From positions 558,001-622,000 of the forward strand of contig JACONQ010000021.1 in assembly GCA_014281115.1 (NCBI GenBank): 64,000 nt of DNA, given 5' to 3'. Made by a program: the position numbers and the translations under genes. Of this stretch, positions 30,465 to 43,420 are shown one piece after another. The DNA is from Laburnicola sp. R22_1. Its lineage: Eukaryota; Ascomycota; Dothideomycetes; Pleosporales; Didymosphaeriaceae. The notes below the pieces were generated by a model, which was not told the origin of the DNA, did no database searches, and saw nothing but the letters and a program-made list of their open reading frames with translations. Numbering within the stretch: position 1 is the stretch's first letter; the number at the start of each line of letters is the position of its first letter.

Positions 30465-30880
30465 TTATGCTCTTGAGAACTTCAGGTGCATTCCTGGCCA
30501 GGCGAGTTTCGCAATGCCCCAAAAGTGTTCAGAATTCGCGTTCGATGGGTCAGTATAGGCGGCCTGAGCCGTTATCGCAAGTGTTGAAGAAGAAGCAGAA
30601 AGCGACTGCAACCTTACGAGGCTATCGTGCTGACATTGTATAAGAACCGGAATTTGACGTTCTCTCCGAGCTAGCGGGTCAGTGGTCGCTTACCCCTCCG
30701 TATTCGTCTACATGACGCGCGTGGTCCGTTGCTCAGGGTCGAGAGTACACGCAGTTCTCCATGTTTCCTCCTGTATGTCGACGTTTTGATGCAGCGCTCT
30801 CTTGATTCAGTGTGCGGATGCTTCCGACTTATGAATGGGAGGCTAAGTAGATCATTTGGAATCCTTTGCTAGCGTAGTGT
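30465..30880 (-). promoter_or_regulatory. Upstream region of the aminotransferase gene
   Basis: About 400 bases of normal composition lie between the ATG at 30464 and the AT-rich boundary near 30880. No gene is supported. Confidence 0.4.
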
Positions 30881-31964
30881 GCGATTTTTAGGAGATCTTT
30901 AATGCAGATTTGTTAAGTACTTTATTAAGTTTTATATAGTATATGTGTAGCGTTAAATTAACTACTTAGGGGTAGAATAACAAAGGCTTTTATTTTAAAT
31001 AATATAAAAAAAAGCAAAGCTTCTACTTGGTAATTAAAAAGAGTGTAAAAATTTTTAGTATAGAAGTTAGTTTAAAGTTAATAATTATATTAATTATTTA
31101 AAGTTACTTTTACTACTATTTTAGTATATTTTAAATTTACTTTTTATTTTATATATATATTTTTACCTTAATACTTTTATTATTATTATTAAGGTTATAG
31201 TTTTCTACGCCCTTTTTAATTACTAAGTAGAAGCTCTGCATTTTTATTATATTATTTAAAATAAAAGCCATTATTATTTCACTTCTAGATAGTTAATTTA
31301 ATAATATATAGTTCTTTCTTACTTAGTAGTTTAAATACGCTTTTTTATAATTACCTTTTTACGCTCTTTTTAATTACTAAGTAGGGGGCGCTACTTTTTT
31401 ATTATATTATTTAAAATAAAAGTCTTTATTATTCTACTCCTAGCTAGTTAATTAATAATATATATATAGTTTTTTTATGTAGTGTTAATTTATCTATCTA
31501 GGAGTAGGACGATAAAAGCTTTTATCTTAAATAATATAATAAAAAAGCAGAGCCCCTACTTAGTAATTAAAAAAGCGTAAAAGGTAATTATAATTTTTTT
31601 AATAATAGTAAAAATAGTTGTTTACATTTAAATATATACATTAAATATCTTTATTATGTAAAGATTCTAACTAAGATTAAGTCCGCACTATATATAGAGA
31701 GGAGTAAAATAGGAGACACTAAAACCTAGTACCTAGCACCTAGTGATAGTAACAAAATATACACAAAATAACGATAATTTCGTCGTCAACTTTCTTTACG
31801 GCAGCATCGTTAACGGCAGTCAATTAAATATATATATAATTAATTTTTAATTACTAAGTAGGGGGCTCTACTTTTTATTATATTATTTAAGATAAAAGCC
31901 TTATTATTCTACTCCTAGGCAGTTATTTAATAATACATATAATTAATACTTTATTATTAATTAT

Positions 31965-33000
31965 TTGCCCTCCTAGGCAGAAGTATAATCTATCTTTACT
32001 TATTAAGTTTTTAAGTAGCCCTACTATATTTACTTACTACGTTTTTTATTATATTACTAGCGCCTATATAATGTAATATTATATAATGTTATACATAAGC
32101 ACTAAGCTCTAGAACTAAAATATATTAAAGTTTTACTAATATTTCTTTTTCTAGCTTTTAAGATAATAAACTTATAATAATAATACTCTAACTTACTTGC
32201 CTACCTACTACCTTACTAGATAATTAACTTTTATCTTTTTTTACTTTTTACTACTACCTTACTAAATAATAAATTTCTATTTACTACTCTATTACCTAAT
32301 AATTAACTACTTAGGACTCTTAAATATACTACTACTATTATATATAATAAATTATGTATGCTTTATTTTTAGTTATAATTCTAAATAATACCTTAATACT
32401 TTACTAGCCTTTCTTTACCTATAATTTATAGATATGTTATAATATAAGGGTATATTTATATATTTACTATACCTTTATTATTTATTTCTAGTAGTATTCT
32501 TTATATTACTACTTCTTTAGGCCTTCTAGATTAAATAGCAGGTTATTAAATTTTATATATTTTTAATAACTTTTAGTAATTATAGCCTATTACTTTTTAA
32601 TATAGCTTTAGTACTTATTATTAATATAGGTAAGTACTAAATAGCTAAATTTATAAAAGGTAAAAAATAACTTAAGGTTTATAGTTTTTAAAGCACTTAG
32701 ATTTTTCTTACTATAGTATAATAGGTTTATTAGACCTATCTATATACTATATATAATATGGTTTACTACTATATAGTTAGTAATATTAAGTCGTATTTAT
32801 TATTTATAATACTAGTTCTAATTAGTAGTATTATTAGCGTTATTAGTATTATTAGCTTTATTATATATATATAGTTATAAAACTATTTACTTAGTAGTAA
32901 TAGTATTTATAAAGTAAGAAATAGCTATACTAAATTAATACGTTAAAGTCTTATATAATAATTAAATATACTATATATTATTAACACCTTAAAACGCTTT
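31965..33000 (+). repeat. About 1-kb AT-rich repeat, copy 1
   Basis: It is homologous to 34565-35640 in direct orientation. Shared words include CTAGCGCCTATATAAT, CTAGCTTTTAAGATAATAAA and ACTCTAACTT. No domain is legible. Differences are mostly C/T and G/A. Confidence 0.65.
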
Positions 33001-33079
33001 TCTGTGTATATAATAGTAGGAGGAATAACTGCTATTATTATAATATTTTTACTAGAAACCCTTTAGTCGTAAAAAAACC
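32978..33079 (+). mobile_element. 5'-truncated short copy of element X (102 bases)
   Basis: It runs from TTATTAACACCTTAAAACGC to ...TAGTCGTAAAAAAACC. A perfect 10-base direct repeat ATACTATATA flanks it (32968-32977 and 33080-33089). It corresponds to the last tenth of the 1156-base element at 56357-57512. Confidence 0.75.
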
Positions 33080-33331
33080 ATACTATATATATAAATTTTA
33101 CGCCTTTTTTAATTACTAGGCAGAGGGCTCTGCTTTTTTTGTCATGTTATTTGAGATGAAAGCCTTTGTCGTCCTACCCCTAGGTAGATAAAATAACGCC
33201 ACATATATATAAAAATAATCAAAAACTTAATTTATATCTAGTTATAAATTTTTATAAAATACTATATAAGTAACTATATATTATATTATTAACTTTAACT
33301 TTGGTACTTATAGACTATAGTATACTATTAC

Positions 33332-33432
33332 TTAATACCTTAAAACGCTTTTCTGTGTATATAATAGCAGGAGAAATATCTGCTATTATTATAATATTTA
33401 TATTAGAAACTCCTTAGTCGTAAAAAAAAATC
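33332..33432 (+). mobile_element. 5'-truncated short copy of element X (101 bases)
   Basis: It runs from TTAATACCTTAAAACGC to ...GTCGTAAAAAAAAATC. The flanks ATACTATTAC (33322-33331) and ATACTATTAT (33433-33442) match at nine of ten bases, with the mismatch C/T. Confidence 0.72.
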
Positions 33433-34564
33433 ATACTATTATAATTTTTTTATAGTTACATTACTTTCTTAGCACTCTTTTTAATTACGAAGTGGGGTAC
33501 TTTGCTTTTGTTAATATAATATTTAAGATAAAAGCCTTTATAATTTTATCCTTAGGTAGATAATTTAACAATACATACTATAATTAATTACTTTATTAGT
33601 ATAAGGGACTAATTTATATATACTAATAATTAGTTTTTAGCTTAACCTATTTTATTACTTTACTTTTTTAATATATTTTTAGTATACCTATAGCTTTTCC
33701 TTAGAGTGTTAGACTATATACTAACAGATCTATAACGTTTCTCTTCTAGTATTAATTATTTACTATTTTTATAAAAAAATACTTTTAATAAAAAAGTTAA
33801 ACTTATAGATTTACTTTACTAAGATTTTAAAATATAACTTCAGTAGTTAAAAGGCCTAAATACTTATAATACTATATATCTTTACTTTTATATTTATACT
33901 TTAAACCTTTTTGGTATAGTTAGTAGTTATTAAAGTAAGAAAGCAATAAAATATAGATTTTTTTATATAAGCAAAGCTGCATTCTACAACTATACTATAG
34001 TAAAAAAGAAAATCTAGCTATAATCTTTTTTTCTGTGTACTAGCTCTTAGCAAAAAAAGTCTTTTTTATATAAATAAAACTGCATCCCGCAGCTATACTA
34101 TAGTAAAAGAAAATCTAGCTATAATCTTTTTTTTATATACTAGCTCTATAAGATACTATATTACGAAGAGAAATATCGTAGACCTTTTAGTGTACAGTAC
34201 AACACTATAAGGAAAAGCTATAGGTATACTAAAAACGCATTAAAAAAAGGTAAAGTAGTAAGATAGATTAGGCTAGGTAGGAACTATTTATTAGCACGTG
34301 CAAATTAGCCTCTTATACTAATAATAAGGTAGTTAATTATAAGATATACTAGGTACTAAAGTTAATAATAATATAACGCGTAACTACTATCTACGCAGTA
34401 TAAAATACGCAACTAGACAAAGATTGCCTATTTATACTATCATTCTATCCTTATAAATATTTAATTACTAGTTAAGACCTTAAGGTTAGTCTACGCTATA
34501 TCTATCCCTTGCCCTAAAGACGCTATTACTACTAGACGTATAGTATTGCGCCCCTACCTAGAAG

Positions 34565-35640
34565 ATATAAATAATAATAACCCTTCTAGACAGAAGTATA
34601 AACTGCCTCTACTTATTAGTTTTTAAGTAGCCCACTGCGTTTAATTACTACATTTTTTTATTATATTACTAGCGCCTATATAATATTATATATAAGCGCT
34701 ACGCTCTAGAACTAGAGTGTGTTAAAATTTTACTAATATTCTTCTCCTAGCTTTTAAGATAATAAATTTACAATAATAATAATACTCTAACTTGCTTACC
34801 CGCCATATTACTAGATAATAGACTCTACCTTTCCTTACCACCTTACTAAATAATTAACAACTTAGACCCTACTCTACTACTATAATATATAAAAAATTAT
34901 GCGTGCGCTTTCTACTTCTACTACTAAATAGCATCCTACTATTCTCTACTAATAACCTATTAATCTCTAAATACCTAGCTATTACTCTACCTATCTTCTA
35001 TAAAAATTCTATAGGACAAGCGCGTATCTATATATACTCTATATTTCTAGTAATTATTCTCTATATATTTTATTCTTATAGTAAATTACTAGCTATTCTA
35101 GATTATACTAGACTTTTCCTCTATACCTTTTACTACTATATTGCTTCTAGATCTAATTAAATCTTATCTCTTACTTGCTAAAAGCGCTCTAGTAATAACT
35201 ATCTCTAATATAGCTAAGGACTAGGTAGCTAAACTAGTAGAGAGAAAGTAATAAGTTAAGATTTATAGTCCCTAAAGCACCTAGATATTACTAGACGCTA
35301 TAATAAGATAAACTAGCTATAGTAATTTATTTACTATACAACTTATACTATACTACTATATATTTTATAAAGATAATAGACGTCTAATCTTTATAATAGT
35401 AGTTCTATATATATATATATTATTATTATACTACTTATTATTAGCGTAGTACTACTTATTATTAGTATTATTCTATTTAACTTTAGGGTTATCCTACTTA
35501 TTATATATATATAGGCGTCTAACTATCTATCTAGTAGAAAGCGCGTTAATAGATTAAGGGATAGCTATACTAGATTATAATTTTAAGGTCTTACGCAACA
35601 ATTAAATATATTATATAGTAGATAGATAAATACTTAATCT
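34565..35640 (+). repeat. About 1-kb AT-rich repeat, copy 2
   Basis: It is the partner of 31965-33000 and somewhat less AT-rich, so it may be the less mutated copy. The identity of the repeat is unknown. Confidence 0.65.
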
Positions 35641-36185
35641 AATTACTAATCTTATGCTGCGTAGGCAATCGCGTGTTATATTAATATTAACTTTAGTATC
35701 TATAGACTATAGTATAGCTTGTAATTAACTTTATAAGAGGCTAGCTAATTTGCATATACTTATAAATAGTTTCTAAATAGCTAAACCTATTTTACTGCTT
35801 TACCTTATTTTAAAGTGTTTTTCTAGCACTCCTATAGCTTTCTATAACAGCGTTATACTGTGTACTAAGAGTGTGCGAAGTCTTCTTTTATATAAATAAT
35901 AATAATGCAGCTAGGTATAATAGCTAGATACTACTTAATATTAAAAACTACATAGCCTATACTAAGAACCTATAGATAGCTGCTATAGAATTAGATCGCT
36001 ATATTAAAGAGAATATAGATCTTAGTAAGCAGGAGCCTAGGATTAGTGGGATAAGCCTTATAATATAGATTGCCCTATACTAGTTTAGATATAAGACGCT
36101 TATAATTATTAAAAATAAGAACTAAAAGAATATAGATATTTTTATATAGTAAAAGTCTAGGTTAGCGGCTATATACTACTATATA

Positions 36186-36405
36186 CAGTAGGGTAACACA
36201 AAAAGCGTCTAGTAAAAAGATACCTTTTAAAAGTTATATAACTAGGTGAGTTTTAATACTATGTAAATAAAAAGTATACCGTTTTAAGGAGAAGGTTTAG
36301 GGAATTTCGTATAGAAGGTTAGTAAGAGCTTAGTAATCAGCGCTAACTAGAGGTATCTTAGTAAAGTTAAGGAAACTTTTTCTTAAAACTTTGACACTAT
36401 ATAAC
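36186..36405 (+). repeat. Left long terminal inverted repeat of the Tc1-type element
   Basis: It aligns with the reverse complement of about 38083-38302 through words such as GCGTCTAGTAAAAAGATACC, AAAAGTTATATAACTA and TAAATAAAAAGTATAC. The similarity fades gradually inward, so the inner limit is approximate. Confidence 0.8.
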
Positions 36406-36578
36406 TTTTTTTCTACGTAGATAAAATTCTATAACTTATATATATTATAGTTTAGTCTATAAGGTCTATATAACTTAATTTTAATTGTAGGTTTATTCAT
36501 AGAAATAATAATTATAAGGAAGAAGATAAAAGATAATTAAAATTAAACAATTAGATAGAACTAGTAAATAATATATAA

Positions 36579-37850
36579 CTAGTACTTAGTATACCATCCT
36601 TTAGCCTCTAAAACGTCATTATAACGCTTAGGCAAAGATAGTATACAATGATCTATAGCCTCCTGTGGAATTAAATCCCACTCCTCTTGTATAGCTCCTT
36701 TAAAGGCTTCTACACTAGATTTACTAGTGCCAAAGCCTAAAGAAGCCCTATTTCTTTTTCTTAGTCTATCTTTTAATAGACTACAAACGTTCTCTATAGG
36801 ATTTAAGTCTGGTGAATAGGGTGGATGCCCAAAAACAAAGACTTTATTCCTAGAAAACCACCTTTTCACCTGTGGAGTTCCGTGGATCTTCGAATTATCC
36901 TGTTGAAATTTCCAGCCTAGTTATAATTAGTATACGGAATAAGATTACAAAAAATATTATATGTATATATATTTATATATATTAAAAGAAAAAAGAAAAA
37001 AGAAGAAAAAGAGGTACTTTACTTACCTCTTTTTAAAAGAAATTTTAAGATAGGATTTAAACACTCCTGTATATATCTAGTGTTATTAAAGGTCCTAGTT
37101 TCAATAGGGTCCCTTAAAAATACTAGTTTAGAACGTCCTCCTATCCAAATACAGCCCCAGAATGAGATAGAAATATCTCGCACTTTCAGTGAATTAGTAC
37201 TAGCTCAAAAAAAAAGATATAAAAAAAGTAAAATAGCGTAATTATAGAGAAAACCGGGCTCTATAATTCTAGAATTTAAAAAAAATTAATAACTTACTAG
37301 TTGTTCGGTTTTTGCGCTGTTCAGGCCCAATTTTTGATTTTCCCCTTTTTCTTATATATTCTTGCCTATTACCATGCCCCCTTTGGATAGTAGACTCGTC
37401 AGAAAATATAACTTTAGCAAAGTTAATATTTTCTAGCTCCTTAATCATCTCTTTAGCCCAGAATTCTCTTCTTTTAGCTCTTTCTTTAGTTAAATAGGCC
37501 TTTTTCTTAGAGACGTTAAAAGAATAGTCTTCTCCTTTTAAAACTCTCTGTAACGTCCTCTTAGTAAAGCCAAAACTATTCTCTTCTAATAGCCTCTTAT
37601 TTGTCTTCTTAGGGCTTTTAGTTAAATTCCTATTAATAACTCTTTTCTCCCTAGAACTAACCTTAGTTACTCTCCCCCGTTTTACCCCTTTTAATAAGTT
37701 ATCTCCCTTATTTTTCTTATTAGTACGTCGAATAGCAGTCTTAATAGATTGTAGAGGCTTATTAAGGGTAGTAGCAATAGTAGAATTAGAAGTATTTGCT
37801 TTTTTAAGTAAAGAAACTTAACTTTCGAGTTCTGACAATTTTGGCTCCAT
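36579..37850 (-). pseudogene. Tc1-type DD34E transposase, one stop from intact, two introns
   Basis: Three exons (37850-37298, 37182-37027, 36916-36579) give 349 codons in frame. The introns are 115 and 110 bases, both with donor GTAAGT and branch site TACTAAT. The N terminus carries a helix-turn-helix region (TSNSTIATTLNKPLQSIKTA). The catalytic residues are D171 (IFSDEST), D243 (FQQDNSKIH) and E278 (PPYSPDLNPIEN), with 34 residues between the last two, as in Tc1. The only defect is TAA at codon 11 (CAA expected, a C-to-T change at CpA). In the family the protein cuts and pastes elements at TA. Frame and codons are otherwise clean. Confidence 0.92.
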
Positions 37851-38082
37851 TCGAGGAAATACAAAAGAGAAAATTTACTAGACAAAAGATATTATATTAT
37901 ACTATAATCTTAGTAATAAATCACGTGATTTAATTAACTTTTAAAATCACGTAATTGTTTAACCTTAAATAATTTCTTAATTAAGTTATATAAGTACTTC
38001 GGAATTTTGCTTACGTAATCTACACTAGGCCTAGAATAGCTAGTAAAAACATTAGCCTAGTAGCATACTAAATAAAAAAGTC

Positions 38083-38302
38083 ATAACGCCTTAAAAATTG
38101 ACTTTTTACAAACACTAAGTTTAGAGACAGATACCTTAAGGACCCTGTTTAGTAAGCACGTAACTAGTACCTAATCGTAATCCCCTATATGTTCTCTTTA
38201 CAACCGTATACTTTTTATTTACATAATATTCAAACTCACTTAGTTATATAACTTTTAAAAAGGTATCTTTTTACTAGACGCTTTTTTTGTGTCACCCTAC
38301 TG
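38083..38302 (-). repeat. Right long terminal inverted repeat of the Tc1-type element
   Basis: Inverted partner of 36186-36405. The inner limit is approximate. Confidence 0.8.
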
Positions 38303-39109
38303 TAATATCTAAATTCTTCTATATATATAGTGCATATATACGCTAAAACTAACTTGTTTATATATATTGTTAAATTAACTACCTAGGGGTAGAACGACAA
38401 AGGCTTTTATCTCAAATAACATGACAAAAAAAGCAGAGCCCTCTGCTTAGTAATTAAAAAGAGCGTAAAACAGATAATTATAAAAAAAGCGCCTTGGTTA
38501 TATACTAGCGATAGAGCAGCTATAGAATCCTAGGAAAAGCTGTGGTAGCTATGTTAATATATGCGATATTATAGTCTATAATTATAATATATAGCAAGAT
38601 ATTATAGGTAGTAAAGAGATTTTTAAGCCTAGTAAAAACCTACTTTAAAGCTGCCTATATAGTTGTTATTATTAATACTATCCTAAGGTTTATAGTGCAG
38701 TTATTTCTATTAGATCTAACTTAATTAAGTAGTAGATAATTATATTTGTTTATTTAATATATATAATTAAGTATACGGGTATTAGGCAAGACAATAAAAG
38801 CTTTTGCACAGCGTGAATTTATTTATAAAAAGTAGAAGATCTAGTTAAGGTAGTTAGGTTAATAGCTATAAAACGTTAAAAGTTAATTCTATGAGTTATA
38901 GAATTTTACGCGCTAGCCTAATTAAGAAGGCACTAGCCTAAATAGGTAGTACGTAAGTATTTTCTTAATACTAAACTGACTAAAAAAAGCACTTTCTCTT
39001 CTCTAGTCTCTTAAATAATACCTTAATTTTTATTATAAAGAATATTTCGCGCACGTTTTATACACAGTATATACCTTAATTTCTATATATAACCTTTGGC
39101 TAGTTAGCT
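38303..39109. other. AT-rich stretch with one well-preserved short interspersed repeat
   Basis: A copy of the short hairpin repeat at 38372-38472 retains CTACCTAGGGGTAGAACGAC and GCAGAGCCCTCTGC, so it is little mutated. The rest shows no gene or domain. Confidence 0.6.
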
Positions 39110-39457
39110 TACTAAACACTTATAATAGAAGGTTATTATATATTATATACAGTACCTAATTGTAATTAAAGACTAACCTTAAATACTATCTAATAACGTG
39201 ATAATAGTTTAAACTTACTTATACCTCCTAATACCTATAAGTTTCTAGTTCTAATATAAGATTTACTTATACTATATATAGCACACCTAGCTTATTACTA
39301 CTATTATTATTAGTTATTTACGCTTGCGCCACTATATAGCGTACTTATTTAAATAAGCTAACTTAATAATAATAATAGTAATAATAGCTAGAAGAATCTT
39401 ATAAATCTATACAACACTCTTATTATTCTAGAGCTTATTAATAAACACCTTATTCTT
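39110..39457 (+). repeat. Repeat C, copy 3, left half
   Basis: It matches 2095-2450, ending AGCTTATTAATAAACACCTT-ATTCT. Its continuation resumes at 63548 after the 24-kb insertion of gypsy element A, with ATTCT duplicated on both sides. Confidence 0.8.
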
Positions 39458-39663
39458 ATAAGAAGCTAAGCGCCCTTCTACTAGTTACTTAGCCTACTGC
39501 CTTAGAGCTCTTAGTCTATACTTCTTAGAGCCATAGAGCGCCAAGTCTATGCTTCTACTAAGCTAGGAGTATATAAGTTAATACCTAGAGTTACCTTTAA
39601 AACTCTATTAAATTTATAAGTTTACTTAGGCAACTTTAACCTCTTAGTATAAAGCCCCTTATA
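39458..39663 (+). repeat. 5' LTR of gypsy element A
   Basis: Direct repeat of 63341-63547, sharing AAGCGCCCTTCTACTAGTTA and TAAATTTATAAGTTTACTTA. Confidence 0.92.
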
Positions 39664-39743
39664 TTAAATTTAATTAATCTTTTATAATAGGGAAGTATAT
39701 AAGATCTCCCTAATACGCTAAGAATAACTTTATAAATAAATAC

Positions 39744-39892
39744 TATGGTGGAATAAACTCCACCACATGGGTTACGTGGTAAGCTAGTGCCTAATTAGCT
39801 CTTAAGAATTTAATAGGCGGTTTCTTTCTTCTAGTATACACAACTTAATCTATTATCCTACTAAGTCTTAATTAGGACTAGATTCTCCTATA
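39744..39892 (+). repeat. 5' LTR of gypsy element B
   Basis: 149-base direct repeat of 51705-51853, beginning TATGGTGGAATAAACTCCAC (TG to TA at the first bases). The following TTGGCAACTAACCTGCGAC is where a tRNA primer site should be. Confidence 0.92.
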
Positions 39893-40251
39893 AAATTGGC
39901 AACTAACCTGCGACTTAAACCTCTAAAGCCTTACTCTTAGGAAGGCTATCGCATTAGTACTCTAATATAGACAAGTAGAATTATCTAAGAAAAAGACAAG
40001 ATAGAATAATAGTGGCGCGCAGCGGTATATAGAACAGCGCATACTAGAGATAGAAAGAAATCCTAAAAGAGACTTAGGGGCAAAATTAGGCGCAACTAAG
40101 CATAGCGCTAACCTTAAAATAGAAATACAACCTAAGCTTTAATTAGCTACTACACTAGCCCTTATTAAACCGCACTACTAGGAATAAATAACAAATAATA
40201 AACACTAATAACTCTAGTATATGCACAAATTATGCATAGAGTATAGGCTCT

Positions 40252-40335
40252 AGGACTAGACTAGACTAGACTAGCACTAGACTAGACTAGTACCAGACTA
40301 GACTAGCACCAGACTAGACTAGACTAAGACCTAGA
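40252..40335 (+). repeat. ACTAG/CTAGA microsatellite-like array
   Basis: A run of ACTAG units with CACC/TACC interruptions lies near the 5' end of element B. It is a simple sequence without coding meaning. Confidence 0.85.
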
Positions 40336-43299
40336 CTGGGAAACAATTAGAACTAGGCACTAAGCGACTCTTAGAGTTAGAACATTAAGTCTCTAGGAAT
40401 AAATAACAAAAAATAATAACTCTAGTATATATATAATATTATGCGCAAAGTATAGGCCTAGGTATAAGGAGTATAGAAATAGAATAAAAATAGAAGCCTA
40501 GATTAAGAAGCAGTTAGAACTAGGCGCTAAAAGACGCTTAGAGCTAAAATTATTCTGCTAGAACTAGACAACTAAGTAATTATAAATAGATAAGAACTAA
40601 GAATAGACTAGGGCACCTAGACCTAGACTAAGGAAAGGACTAAAGCTAGATACTATATTACCCTTAGAACCTAAAACTAAGGCGGAGTTAGAGAAAGCTA
40701 AGAGATAATAATAAGTATAGGTGCGCAGAGGCAGAAACAAAAGCAAAAAAAAAGAACTAGAACACTAACTTTAACTACCTAAGAAACTAACTAGATAACT
40801 AGTAATAATAATGTTCGCTACTAGAAGACTAAACAACTATTAGTAATTCTAGGTAGAGGGCCTAGATTATAGTAAGATGTGTAAGGTCCTTAATATTCTA
40901 GCACTTAGAAAGCATAAGAATCTAAGCCTAAAATCCTTTTAGGCTATTAGTTTTATAGAGACAATAAGCTTAACTAATAAGGGTATCTATACACTCGCTA
41001 GAGGGTCTTTGCCCTTTATAGAAAGCTCCTTATAAGGATCTAAAGAGAAAGTACTAATATTATCTTAGCTAGCTAAAGACGCTAATACCCTTATAACGCA
41101 AATAGTAATAGCCCTATAATCTTTTACTAATAAAGCTACTTAGTAAAACCTAGTGCAAAGCCTTATTATAAAACCTAACCTATTCTTAGATAAGGAGTTA
41201 CACTTTATAGGAGATAATATAACCTAGTTTTTTTAAGACTATAAAAAACGCGCGAACCACTACTAGTACTCTAAGAAAAATAAGGTTGTTAGAGTTAAGG
41301 AATATTATAGCTAAGAGATTTAGGATGTGCTTAACTTCTTAATGCTAGAATACTCTAAGATAGGAAAAGAAGGGGTATAGTAAAAGCTGTGGGTGGCTAT
41401 GCGTAGGTGTTCGCGGAGTTAGAATTAGGCCTAAACTAAAAAGATAGAGAAAGTATTAAAGGCGTAGCTAGCGTAGTGTTAAGCAATAACAAACCTTAAT
41501 ATTTATAATTTCCTAGACTAGTTCGCAATTAGGTTTAGAAAATGCCTAAGGGCAGGCATAGTTATAGAAAGCTAGAAGAGTATACTCCTTATCTAAGATC
41601 TAAGCAAGCAGCTAGCGGGCAATATTCTAATAAAGAACAACTAGTTAATAGAGAGACCTATAGAGCTTAACTTTAATATAATAAAGAGATAGCTTTTAAG
41701 TAGGGCTTAAATTTAGTTAGAAGAATATATACTAGATCTAATATATTAAATCTAAGCGCTAATACTATCTTAGACTATTAAGTTATAAGTACTACTAATA
41801 TCGTAAAGTGTTTTTTAACCTACTAGACTTAACCTAAACCTCTAAGTAAGACTATAAGAAGCTCTAGGCGTATAAGTAACCCTAGGCTTAACTATCTTTT
41901 AATATAAAGTAAATAAGCTAACTAAAAGGCTTAAGGCTATAAGGCTTTAGAATATTCTAGTTTAGAATTAGAATCCTTAAGAGATAGAGATTCTATTAGA
42001 CCTAGCTATCTGCTAGGAAAGTACTATAAGGGTAGAGTAGGCTCTAAAGTAGATAGTATTATAACAGCCCTAGTACTACGCACTAATCTAGTCTTAGGCC
42101 TATATAGCAGCACTAATATAAGTTAATATACACGTAGCCACGATAGTAATAGACTTAATATAGTAAGAAGATAACTTTTTTAAAGAATACTTTAAATACA
42201 GAAAGGACTATATTATTATAAATAGGAACTATAAGAAGAGGAATTTACTTAAGAATAATAGATAGATGTACTATAACACAGAATTACGAAGGGTCTAGTA
42301 TGGTTAACTAAATAATAATTAGGGCGAAATCTAACGCATTAGTGCTAGGGGTAAGTAGAACTAGATGCTAATCTGCCTAGTATAGAATAAGTGACGGATA
42401 GACAAATTAATAGAGAAGGCCCTATAGATGTCTTAGAGGTAGGGAGCTACGATAATAGTATCTAGCCTCCTCTCTAAAGAGGAATTTAAAGTGGCTTAGA
42501 GGGAGCAAGCTATCCTAGACAAAAATATACTAGTAATAGTTTAATTTCTAAATCTACTATACAAACTATAAGTCGCAAGCTTAAACGCCTTAATAATCTA
42601 ACTAAGTCTTAGAGAATTGCTAAAGGTAGAGATAATTGCGAATATTAAAGTTTCTAAATAAGACATTCTTATAGTTTGTAGGAGGAAGGATAATAATAAG
42701 GAGAATAGAAGAAGATTAAAGCAGGTGTCTGTTTTAGAATAAGATTTCCTAATAGAAGGTATAGAAGATATAGAGATGCGTGGGCCTAATAATATCTTAG
42801 GTCTAACTTTAAGGAAGGAGATCTCCGCAGCTAAAAAGAAAACAAAACTAGTTAATATCCTAGTAGGCAGTCTTAAAGACATATTGTCCTAAGTAATAAA
42901 TGCTAGAGCTACCCTAACAGTCTAAGAAGTACTTAGCAATATGCTAGAAGTTAAAAAGGCAATATTTAAGGACGCTTTTAGTAAAGAGGACCTATACTAG
43001 CTGCGGACACTAGCTGCTACTACAGAGAAAGTAACTAATAAAGACTTAGACGCTAGGCATGCTAACTGCGCACCTATCTCTAGAATCTAAGTCTCTAAAT
43101 AGATATTAGTTAAGCTTAAGAATAGAGTAGTTACTTATTGTAGGCCTTATAAACTAAATTTATTCTAAGCACCACTATAGATAAACTAGGCAGCTAGTAT
43201 AGGCGTATTAATTGCAAAGGCATAGTTTAGTAAAGCAACACTAACTATAACTATTGCTAATAGAAAGAATCTTAAGAAAGAATTAGGAGTTAAACATAT

Positions 43300-43420
43300 A
43301 AAAAGAGACTGTCCCTAAGTAATATGCCAGATTAATAAGCATTAAATAAGTGTCTTACTTAATATAGGTGCGGAATTAAACACTATTTGCCTTAGTACTG
43401 CTAAAGCTATAGGCCTCTAG
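43300..43420 (+). pseudogene. Broken retroviral-type aspartic protease of element B
   Basis: The plus strand reads VLLNIGAELNTICLSTAKAI, corresponding to the family's V(L)LDTGAEL active-site loop with Asp changed to Asn and Thr to Ile by C-to-T/G-to-A change. Confidence 0.75.

Larger units (their letters stand above)
30881..36185. other. AT-rich, RIP-like repeat block without genes
   Basis: The block contains a dense cluster of the short interspersed hairpin repeat (near 30958, 31207, 31365, 31490, 31840, 33095 and 33475), two short X copies, and a duplicated segment of about 1 kb (31965-33000 and 34565-35640). It also has several copies of a motif around CCTATAGCTTTT...CGTTTCTCTT (33668, 34150 inverted, 35805, also 4203). 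A plus-strand open frame at 34903-35160 is composed almost only of Leu, Ile, Tyr and Ser and is a by-product of AT richness. Confidence 0.75.
36186..38302 (-). mobile_element. Tc1-type transposon with long inverted repeats, nearly intact
   Basis: The 2117-base element begins CAGTAGGGTAACACAAAAAG at 36186 and ends with the inverted equivalent at 38302. TA lies on both sides (36184-36185 and 38303-38304). The inverted repeats extend well over 150 bases, probably to about 220. Inside is a two-intron DD34E transposase gene with a single nonsense codon. This is by far the least mutated element in the AT-rich block. Confidence 0.92.

Noticed and set aside
34903..35160. 85-codon plus-strand open frame
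   Set aside because: Made almost only of Leu, Ile, Tyr, Ser and Phe, lying in RIP-type AT-rich DNA within a duplicated repeat. Chance open frame.
37312..37497. Plus-strand open frame in the Tc1 element
   Set aside because: Exact antisense of the conserved transposase exon 1.
40252..40335. ACTAG-rich run considered as a regulatory array
   Set aside because: Simple-sequence expansion inside a dead retroelement; no evidence of function.
42598..42882. 94-codon minus-strand open frame
   Set aside because: Lies antisense inside gypsy element B, whose legible coding strand is plus. No domain.
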